From SMYC01 sp965197495 (lineage in GTDB: Bacteria; Acidobacteriota; Vicinamibacteria; Marinacidobacterales; SMYC01), in assembly GCA_965197495.1 (NCBI GenBank), contig OZ240210.1:6448001-6512000 (forward strand): a stretch of DNA of 64,000 nucleotides. Direction: 5' to 3'. Within the stretch, counting starts at the first letter, position 1, and each line of letters begins with the position of its first letter. This document shows, in pieces, positions 1-5,011 of this stretch. The notes below the pieces were generated by a model. That model searched no databases, was not told the origin of the DNA, and saw nothing but the letters and a program-made list of their open reading frames with translations. A program made the position numbers and the translations under genes.

Positions 1-94
1 CCGCCGCGGCGGAAGCGCATTTGCCAATTGTCGAGCTGTTATCGACTTTGGCGAGCGTCGGTACGTTCTTAATGTCCCACTCGGGGATGGTTGA

Positions 95-632
95 AATCCC
101 TCGCCTTTAGGAGGCTTGGGGTACGATCCCCAGGTGAAAGGATATCGTAAATCATCGCACACGACGTACCAGTTAAACTATCACTTCGTATTTATCACGA
201 AGTACCGCAAGCCGGCCTTGAGATGGGATGTAGCGGTTCGTCTCCGGGATCTCATCCGGGAGATCTGTGCTCGGAACCAGATAGAAATACTGAAGGGTCA
301 TGTGCGGCCTGAGCACGTGCACCTGTTGCTGAGCGTGCCGCCGAATTTGTCGCCGAGTCGAGTGATGCAGTTGATCAAGGGTAAGACGTCGAATCGTCTG
401 ATGCGCGACTTACGGACGATGCGGAAGGAGTTCTGGGGTCGGCACCTACGGGCACGGGGTTACTTCGTGGTGACAACGGGCAACGTGACGGATGAGGTGA
501 TAGCGAAGTATATAGAGTTGCAGGGTGCCGTGCCCCAGGACGACGATTCTTTCAAGGTCAGTGAGTAGTGAAACGAGGCAAGGACAAGCCGACTTTAGTC
601 GGCGACGTGGACCCATCGCCTTTAGGCGATGG
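95..632 (+). mobile_element. IS200/IS605-type single-ORF insertion sequence
   Basis: The segment has a lone Y1 transposase gene and short hairpins of the kind IS200/IS605 elements use as ends. At the right are two perfect stems with TTTA loops: 588-603 (GCCGAC-TTTA-GTCGGC) and 613-632 (CCATCGCC-TTTA-GGCGATGG). At the left a weaker CCTC/GAGG hairpin lies at 99-114 around another CTTTAG loop. These elements move as single strands and make no target duplication, so the outer limits are estimates. The right hairpin stops 12 bases from the old stop codon of the severed kinase tail at 644. Confidence 0.75.
134..568 (+). CDS. tnpA: IS200-family Y1 transposase (TnpA)
   Basis: About 144 residues, the usual size for IS200 TnpA. 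The family signature is clear: YQLNYHFVFITKYRKPAL near the start, the HUH metal-binding motif in EHVHLLLSVPP, and the nucleophilic tyrosine region in ARGYFVVTTG followed by IAKYIELQ. TnpA is a single-strand DNA nuclease and ligase that cuts at terminal hairpins. A TTG at 116 is in frame, but GTG at 134 begins closer to the family's usual N-terminus (KGYRKSSHTTYQ). The gene looks intact. No tnpB lies beside it; the dead tnpB at 10.2-11.2 kb is separate. Confidence 0.9.
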   Translation: MKGYRKSSHTTYQLNYHFVFITKYRKPALRWDVAVRLRDLIREICARNQIEILKGHVRPEHVHLLLSVPPNLSPSRVMQLIKGKTSNRLMRDLRTMRKEFWGRHLRARGYFVVTTGNVTDEVIAKYIELQGAVPQDDDSFKVSE

Positions 633-643
633 AGCGCACGCGC

Positions 644-1231
644 TCAGTCAACATCCACGACCACGTCACTCCCCGTGCCGATCTCGGGAAGGACGTAAGC
701 GGGGTCGATGGCCTGAGCGCGCTCGAGCAAGCTGTCCGCGCGCATGGTCATGCCTTTCGCCTGGTAGACAGCGGCGAGCATACCGATATAGTCGACGTTG
801 TTCGGGTCGAGCTCGGTGGCTTTGAGGAGGGCATCGGCGGCCTCTCTGTGCCACTTCTAGTTTTGTAGGAGTGCTCTTCCGTGAAGGGCGTAATACTCCG
901 CGACGTGTTCGTCGGCGGCGATGGCTTCTCGAACGAGCTGAATCGCGTCCCAGTACTGCGCTTTTTCGAACGCGTTCAAGGCACGGTCATAGAGGCCCCT
1001 CGCGTGGACTTCGCTGTCGAAGGCGGCAGGCTCGCCGTCGCTTGTGGCCTTGTGGCCGTTACTCGCCGCGCCCGATCTCTGCTCTTGCGCGTCGGGGACC
1101 GTTTCCAATTCCTTCCATGCCTCGGAGGCCGCGGCGCAAAGCTGGGATAACTTGTCGCGAACCACTTCATCCGCGCTCGGGTACCAATCGGGATGGAACT
1201 TGCCCACCAACTTGAGGTAGCTACTTTTTCT
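644..1231 (-). pseudogene. Severed 3' part of a Ser/Thr kinase-J domain-TPR gene
   Basis: Read leftward from 1231, the frame starts mid J-domain (RKSSYLKLVGKFHPDWYPS, with the HPD motif), continues through KLSQLCAAASEAWKELE, a low-complexity linker and TPR helices (LYDRALNAFEKAQYWDAIQL), and reaches ALLQN. A TAG at 857-859 then interrupts it. The same frame resumes with KWHREAADALLKATELDPNN and further TPR sequence to a TGA at 644-646. An ISL3 element begins at 1232, so there is no native start. If that element and the IS1595 transposon are removed, this frame joins the kinase gene (5000-6880) exactly, giving about 810 residues. The amber codon is best read as decay after the insertion. Confidence 0.85.
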
Positions 1232-1294
1232 GGTTCTCCTGTCGTTTCGGGGGATCTGATTTGTGTTGGAGGGCATGGCCTATGGACGCTGCCG

Positions 1295-1582
1295 CGATTG
1301 TGGAAAACGCCGGAAACTCCGGGCGAGAGAGGCGTTTAGGGAAAGGTTGTGAGCACGTACAAACGTGGAGCGGCGTTTTCCACAATCGCTTGGAAAACGC
1401 TTCGCGTTTCCCACGAGCGCCCACAGGCCCCTCCTGGTATATATACAAGAAAGATTAATTCATATGGAATAAGAAAGGGGGGGCTCGATTAGTGGAGGCT
1501 ATGGAAAACGCCCTTCCAGGCTTCGAAGAGAACTCAGTCGTGAGCAAGGTCTGAACGACCAGAACCGTGGGGGCGTTTCCCA
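1295..1582. repeat. Iterated TGG(A/G)AAACGC motif in the ISL3 leader
   Basis: The roughly 480 bp ahead of the transposase start carries six copies of a ten-base motif in both orientations: TGGAAAACGC at 1301, 1391 and 1502; GCGTTTTCCA at 1373; GCGTTTCCCA at 1404 and 1573. An 18-bp sequence, CGATTGTGGAAAACGCCG at 1295-1312, is exactly inverted at 1370-1387 and could form a hairpin. Copy 2 keeps the same array (about 17365-17650, inverted). Possible roles are transposase binding sites or a structured RNA; neither is shown. Confidence 0.7.
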
Positions 1583-1714
1583 CAGCCTCGTCTCCCGCTG
1601 AGGGGCAGTGGCATTTGGTGAGGCCCGTGGGTTGAGAGGGTAAGCCATGTGTAGATGCGCATCGGCGAGAACGCTAGAATCTTTTTTTCCGAAAGAGAAA
1701 AGAGCGTTCCCGCG

Positions 1715-2300
1715 ATGCGCGTTACTACGTTAGTCAACAAGCTCATCGGATTGCAAGGCCTGTGGGTCCGAGGTTTCAACTTCCAGGCGGACAAAGCCAG
1801 AGTGGTGGTGGATGTAGTACCACGGAGGAGGAAGCCTCTGTGCGGGATTTTGCGGACGAAAGGTCCGCAAGAACAAAGATCGCTACAATCGCTACTGGCG
1901 GCACTTGGACCTGTTCGGAGTCCGGACCTATCTACTCGATCCGACGAGTGGTATGTCGGCGGTGTGGAGTGGTCAGAGAAAAGGTGCCTTGGGCCGACAA
2001 GGGAAGCCGCTTTACCAAAAGCTTCGAACAAGAGGTAGCGTGGCTGGCACAGAGGACGGACGTCAGCGCGCTATGAGCTCGAGGATAGAGCCCGTCAAAC
2101 GCGCGGCGAAGATGATCCGCAGCCACTTCGATGGTGTCATCGCGTGGGTCACGTGGAGACTCAGCAACGGCCGACTCGAAGGAATGAACAACAAAATCCG
2201 GCCGCTGAGCCACCGCAGCTTTGGACTCCACTCTGCCGAAGCTCTCATCAGTCTCGTCTACCTAAACTGTGGCGGTCTCACCCTCGAGAGGATCCACTGA
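1715..2300 (+). pseudogene. ISL3-family transposase remnant (internally deleted, frameshifted)
   Basis: Starts MRVTTLVNKLIGLQGLWVRG and ends SLVYLNCGGLTLERIH, matching the two halves of the ISL3 transposase in copy 2. It has an extra T near 1850 (GGGATTTTGCGG against GGGATTTGCGG in copy 2) that breaks the zinc-ribbon region. It also has a second frame break near 1930 that copy 2 shares, and a deletion of the whole DDE catalytic core after AWLAQRTDVSA. The remaining C-terminal piece carries the family's SNGRLEGMNNKI motif. It cannot make a working transposase. Confidence 0.88.
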
Positions 2301-2343
2301 AATGGCAGGAGAGGCCTTTTTCTTTGGGAATTATAAGAAACGC

Positions 2344-2372
2344 TTGACAAACGCCGTCGGCTTGTGTATCCT
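2344..2372 (+). promoter_or_regulatory. Promoter built into the left terminal repeat of the IS1595 transposon
   Basis: A consensus -35 TTGACA at 2344-2349 is the inner end of the terminal repeat. A 17-bp spacer leads to TATCCT at 2367-2372, preceded by TG. The transposase ATG at 2379 lies seven bases past the -10, about where transcription would begin, so the mRNA may be leaderless. Confidence 0.7.
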
Positions 2373-2378
2373 GTTCCC

Positions 2379-3353
2379 ATGATGCACAGAGCGCCAGGAC
2401 GAGCCCACCGCGAAGGTATTACCGTCGTTCAGCTCATGGACATGTTTCCGACCGAAGAGGCTGCAACCCTTTGGTTCGAGGATGCGATCTGGCACGGTGA
2501 GCGGTGCTGCGGGCACTGCGGAAGCCTCAGCACCAGCGAAGTCCCGAACGCAAAGCCGATGCCCTACTGGTGCTCCACCTGCCGCTCATACTTCAGCATC
2601 CGCACCGCCACGCCTATTGCTCACTCGAAGATCGCGCTCCGCAAATGGGTCATCGCGATCTACCTTTGCCTCACGAGCCTCAAGGGCGTGTCCTCTATGA
2701 AGCTCCACCGTGACATTGGCGTATCGCAAGCTGCGGCCTGGTTCATGCTGCACCGAATCCGTCAGGCATGGGGCTCTAACGATGGTGCACGCTTCGGCGG
2801 GCCGGTCGAGGTTGATGAAACCTTCGTCGGCGGCAAATCCAGGAATATGCACGTGCACAAACGTGAGCAGGTCGTCAGGGGACGCGGCACCGTCGGCAAG
2901 ACGGCCGTCGTGGGGATGAAGGACCGTCGGTCCAACAAGGTCCGGGCAAAGGTCGTCAAAAGTACGGACGCGCCTACCCTCCAAGGCTTCGTCCTCGACA
3001 ATTCAGCGCCGGACGCGAAGGTGCACACCGATGACGCCACCGCCTACGCTGGGCTACCGAGAGACAGAGAAGCAGTCCGGCACTCGGTAGGCGAGTACGT
3101 CCGCCAGCAAGCTCACACGAACGGGATCGAGTCCTTCTGGGCTACGCTGAAGCGCGCCCACAAAGGCGTGTTCCACAAAATCTCGCCGAAACACTTGGAC
3201 AAATACATTCAAGAATTTGCCTCGAAGCACAACATCCGCGATCTAGGAACGCTCGACCAAATGCTCGACACTGTCGCCAGTATGGTCGGACACCGGCTGC
3301 TCTACCGGGATCTCATCGCGGACAACGGCCTTAGCTCTGGGGCTCGGTCGTAG
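2379..3353 (+). CDS. IS1595-family (ISXO2-like) transposase
   Basis: About 324 residues. Near the N-terminus is the IS1595 zinc ribbon (CCGHCGS and WCSTCRSYFSIRT). The ISXO2-type DDE domain follows: VEVDETFVGGK (first Asp), VHTDDATAYAG (second Asp), then HTNGIESFWATLKRAHKG (Asn/Glu region). The C-terminus KHNIRDLGTLDQM and VGHRLLYRDLIAD fits the family. An in-frame GTG at 2364 falls inside the promoter -10, so the start is more likely ATG 2379 (or 2382). No disruption is seen, so the element may be active. The last 110 bases overlap a small gene on the other strand (3243-3425). Confidence 0.93.
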   Translation: MMHRAPGRAHREGITVVQLMDMFPTEEAATLWFEDAIWHGERCCGHCGSLSTSEVPNAKPMPYWCSTCRSYFSIRTATPIAHSKIALRKWVIAIYLCLTSLKGVSSMKLHRDIGVSQAAAWFMLHRIRQAWGSNDGARFGGPVEVDETFVGGKSRNMHVHKREQVVRGRGTVGKTAVVGMKDRRSNKVRAKVVKSTDAPTLQGFVLDNSAPDAKVHTDDATAYAGLPRDREAVRHSVGEYVRQQAHTNGIESFWATLKRAHKGVFHKISPKHLDKYIQEFASKHNIRDLGTLDQMLDTVASMVGHRLLYRDLIADNGLSSGARS

Positions 3354-3425
3354 AAGCGCGCGGGCCAAACTCTCCGGCGTAGCGCCTTTCAGATCACGCT
3401 CTGCGATTATCATCGGTTTTCTCAT
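3243..3425 (-). CDS. Small protein with an LKGATPE motif, antisense to the transposase tail
   Basis: A 60-residue frame starts MRKPMIIAERDLKGATPE and continues SLARALLRPS. It follows AGGAGGA, placed 11 bases before the ATG. Its second half overlaps the end of the IS1595 transposase on the opposite strand. The N-terminal segment has protein-like composition, and I recall similar ORFs beside IS1595 transposases, but I cannot search. Its first 37 bases or so, including the ribosome-binding region, are duplicated at 4080-4116. Function unknown. Confidence 0.45.
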   Translation of the reverse strand: MRKPMIIAERDLKGATPESLARALLRPSPRAKAVVRDEIPVEQPVSDHTGDSVEHLVERS

Positions 3426-3437
3426 CGTGCTATATTC
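3401..3437. repeat. 37-bp direct repeat flanking transposon cargo, copy 1
   Basis: Starts CTGCGATTATCATCGG and ends near GTGCTATATTC. The second copy at 4080-4116 differs by one base near the end (TATAAT for TATATT). On the minus strand each copy is a ribosome-binding region plus the first codons of MRKPMIIA. On the plus strand each looks like an extended -10 promoter (TGCTATATT or TGCTATAAT). The two copies enclose about 640 bp with two zinc-ribbon genes, suggesting that segment was gained by an event that duplicated or recombined this sequence. Confidence 0.75.
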
Positions 3438-3490
3438 CTCCTGTGAGTTCGTGTCTATCGGTTCGTCCGTTCCCGAGGCTTCGGTCTGCC

Positions 3491-3736
3491 ATGCAGCAAA
3501 CCTGCAAGATGTGCGGCCAGCCAGAAAAATTTGACTTTCATGTTCCCGATGAGGTGTGGCGTTCGGTCGTTCCGCCAGAGTATCAGACCCTCGCCGTCTG
3601 CCTGTATTGCTTCGACGAAGAGGCCGCCGCGAAGGATGTGAACTTCGCGGCGGTTTTAACGGAACTCTGCTTCGCTGGCCGATCCGCATGCCTAGGCTTT
3701 CAAATATCCAGCATGGGAAGCGGCGTCACAGACTAA
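3491..3736 (+). CDS. Small cysteine-motif protein, IS1595 cargo
   Basis: About 81 residues from ATG 3491 (MQQTCKMCGQPEKF). Two CxxC pairs, CKMC and CLYC about 35 residues apart, suggest a structural zinc site. The middle (VPDEVWRSVVPPEYQTL) looks like folded protein. A GTG at 3443 is also in frame and sits seven bases after an extended -10 (TGCTATATT, 3428-3436), which would give a longer, leaderless form. The stop overlaps the stop of the opposing gene 3733-3909. Family not recognised. Confidence 0.6.
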   Translation: MQQTCKMCGQPEKFDFHVPDEVWRSVVPPEYQTLAVCLYCFDEEAAAKDVNFAAVLTELCFAGRSACLGFQISSMGSGVTD

Positions 3737-3909
3737 TCACAGATTTTGTCCTTATCCTCCTCCTTGCCTTGACACTGGTTGCAGAACTCGCCGGACGTAG
3801 GTTTGCTCCACTTGTCTTCGTAGTCGCGCGTAGGCCAGTTTCCGCAATTGGTGCAGAAGTGCCAAGTGTCATAGGCACCCTTACGGCGTCGATAGTGTGG
3901 TCGTGCCAT
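3733..3909 (-). CDS. 58-residue zinc-ribbon protein, IS1595 cargo
   Basis: The start is MARPHYRRRKGAYDTWHFC. A strong ribosome-binding site, AAGGAGG, lies about nine bases before the ATG. The sequence has CTNC and CNQC pairs separated by about 20 residues, a basic N-terminus and an acidic, lysine-rich tail ending DKICD. This fits a small zinc ribbon that may bind nucleic acid. It runs towards the gene at 3491-3736 and the two stop codons overlap. Length is 58 residues, so it is easily missed by gene callers. No family recognised. Confidence 0.68.
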   Translation of the reverse strand: MARPHYRRRKGAYDTWHFCTNCGNWPTRDYEDKWSKPTSGEFCNQCQGKEEDKDKICD

Positions 3910-4044
3910 CGCTCATCACCTCCTTTCTTGTTTCTCTAAAGCCAGATTCCTAGAACGTATTACGGCGTCCCTTATTCCCACTTGATGAAATCGCCTGATG
4001 ATCCCTTCAGTGCTGTGGCTAGGAGTAGAGTTTTTGATGAACCG

Positions 4045-4104
4045 TCACGCTGGTAGTGTGCCTCGACCCTGGCCTCGCCCTGCGATTATCATCGGTTTTC
4101 TCAT
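4045..4104 (-). pseudogene. Duplicated 5' end of the LKGATPE gene (19 codons)
   Basis: The frame MRKPMIIAGRGQGRG ends at TGA after 19 codons. Its first eight codons and upstream GGAGA region repeat those of the 3243-3425 gene, after which the sequences diverge. It is the debris side of the 37-bp duplication rather than a working gene. Confidence 0.45.
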
Positions 4105-4116
4105 CGTGCTATAATT
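4080..4116. repeat. 37-bp direct repeat flanking transposon cargo, copy 2
   Basis: Second copy of the repeat at 3401-3437. On the plus strand it ends in an extended -10 (TGCTATAAT, 4107-4115), and an ATG at 4122 opens a 72-codon frame antisense to the better-supported gene at 4131-4376. Confidence 0.75.
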
Positions 4117-4130
4117 CTCCAATGGTTTCA

Positions 4131-4376
4131 CTACGCATTGGGTCTATAGATACCCTCAAGCCGGTCCACGATGAGGCGGAATTCGTCGATATTACCCTTT
4201 CGGAAGTCGGAGGGAGGGTCCTTTTCGAAAAGTTCGGTCAATCCTCCGAGGTCGGCACGGATTACGTCGAGCGCCTTAGAAGTAGATCCGAGCTTGAGCG
4301 TAAAAACCTCCTTAAGGGCAATTTCAACTGCCATGGTTAACGCATTCAGCCTGCCCTGAATTTCTTGTTCGTTCAT
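4131..4376 (-). CDS. Hypothetical 81-residue helical protein, IS1595 cargo
   Basis: Starts MNEQEIQGRLNALTMAVEIAL and ends RLIVDRLEGIYRPNA, a largely helical, acidic composition typical of a real small protein. AAAGGA sits about nine bases before the ATG. It lies 65 bases downstream of the SH3-like lipoprotein gene on the same strand, and both could be read from the promoter in the right terminal repeat. The function is not recognised. Confidence 0.62.
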   Translation of the reverse strand: MNEQEIQGRLNALTMAVEIALKEVFTLKLGSTSKALDVIRADLGGLTELFEKDPPSDFRKGNIDEFRLIVDRLEGIYRPNA

Positions 4377-4441
4377 GCCTCGATTCCTTTCGTTGAAAAG
4401 CGGGGCAGTAGATTGCTAGATCTGCTGCCCCGCAGCCTCCA

Positions 4442-4816
4442 TTATGGCCTACCTCTGACATTCTCATCCAGAACCCACCCGACCTGCCCAGAGGAAAGGC
4501 CATCTGCGATTCGGACTTTGTAGAAGGTGTTGTAACGAACGTTTTCAAGCTTCAGAAACTTAGCCTTGGTGCCTGACGAAACCTGAAAAAGCAACCCAGC
4601 CTCCATGAGTTCTCCGAATCCCATCTCGTCTTTCGTGAAGACGGTCTCAAGCATTAAATCTCTGGCTTGTTCGTTAACGGCTAGCGTGGTGCCGCTCAAG
4701 GTAAGAGTGTCACCAGGGTTGGGTATGTCTATGCACGCCACGAACACCAGAGACAGCGCACCTAGAATCGCGCAGACGCCCTTTGCAAACCCAAGTTCAA
4801 GCACAAAGCTTTTCAT
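4442..4816 (-). CDS. Putative secreted or lipid-anchored SH3-like protein, IS1595 cargo
   Basis: 124 residues. The N-terminus has a hydrophobic segment (KGVCAILGALSLVFVACID) with a possible lipobox ending at Cys28. The C-terminal part (KAKFLKLENVRYNTFYKVRI then GQVGWVLDENV) reads like a bacterial SH3 (SH3_3) fold, often used to bind cell wall or ligands. A good ribosome-binding site, AGGAGA, lies nine bases before the ATG. It is the first minus-strand gene inside the right terminal repeat, so the inward promoter at 4982-5011 probably drives it. A secreted protein is unusual cargo for a small transposon. Confidence 0.65.
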   Translation of the reverse strand: MKSFVLELGFAKGVCAILGALSLVFVACIDIPNPGDTLTLSGTTLAVNEQARDLMLETVFTKDEMGFGELMEAGLLFQVSSGTKAKFLKLENVRYNTFYKVRIADGLSSGQVGWVLDENVRGRP

Positions 4817-4981
4817 CGGCGACTTTCTCCTAAGTATTCCCGATGGCCTCCATTGGTCATCGGGCCAGTCGCCGAACGAATCGCGGACACACCACGAGTC
4901 CCCGCCTATTTCTCCAACGGAGTCTTGTATTCGGCGGGCAGCCCGATGTCGGACTGCGCCGCGATTCGCTCGGCAGGTGGG

Positions 4982-5011
4982 ACTATACGACGGGGCTCGC
5001 TATCGTGTCAA
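4982..5011 (-). promoter_or_regulatory. Promoter built into the right terminal repeat of the IS1595 transposon
   Basis: On the minus strand TTGACA (5006-5011, inner end of the terminal repeat) is followed by an 18-bp spacer and TATAGT (4982-4987). It points inward at the cargo genes 4442-4816 and 4131-4376. The left repeat has the mirrored arrangement. Confidence 0.68.

Larger units (their letters stand above)
1232..2315 (+). mobile_element. Internally deleted ISL3-family element, copy 1
   Basis: Ends are GGTTCTCCTGTCGTTTC on the left and, as reverse complement on the right, GCCTCTCCTGCCATTTC: imperfect terminal repeats. An exact 8-bp target duplication CTTTTTCT flanks it at 1224-1231 and 2316-2323, the length expected for ISL3. 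Copy 2 (12773-17714) is the same element in inverted orientation. Relative to copy 2, copy 1 has lost about 630 bp between 'ACGTCAGCGC' and 'GCTATGAGC', with GCGC shared at the junction (near 2069). Both ends are intact, so it could in principle still be moved in trans. Confidence 0.9.

Noticed and set aside
857..859. TAG as pyrrolysine or recoding
   Set aside because: It lies in a gene fragment cut off from its start, at an ordinary TPR position. Decay explains it.
4122..4340. Plus-strand frame behind an extended -10 in the IS1595 cargo
   Set aside because: Tempting as a leaderless gene, but the opposing frame 4131-4376 has a good ribosome-binding site and more protein-like composition. The -10 belongs to a duplicated gene-start sequence.
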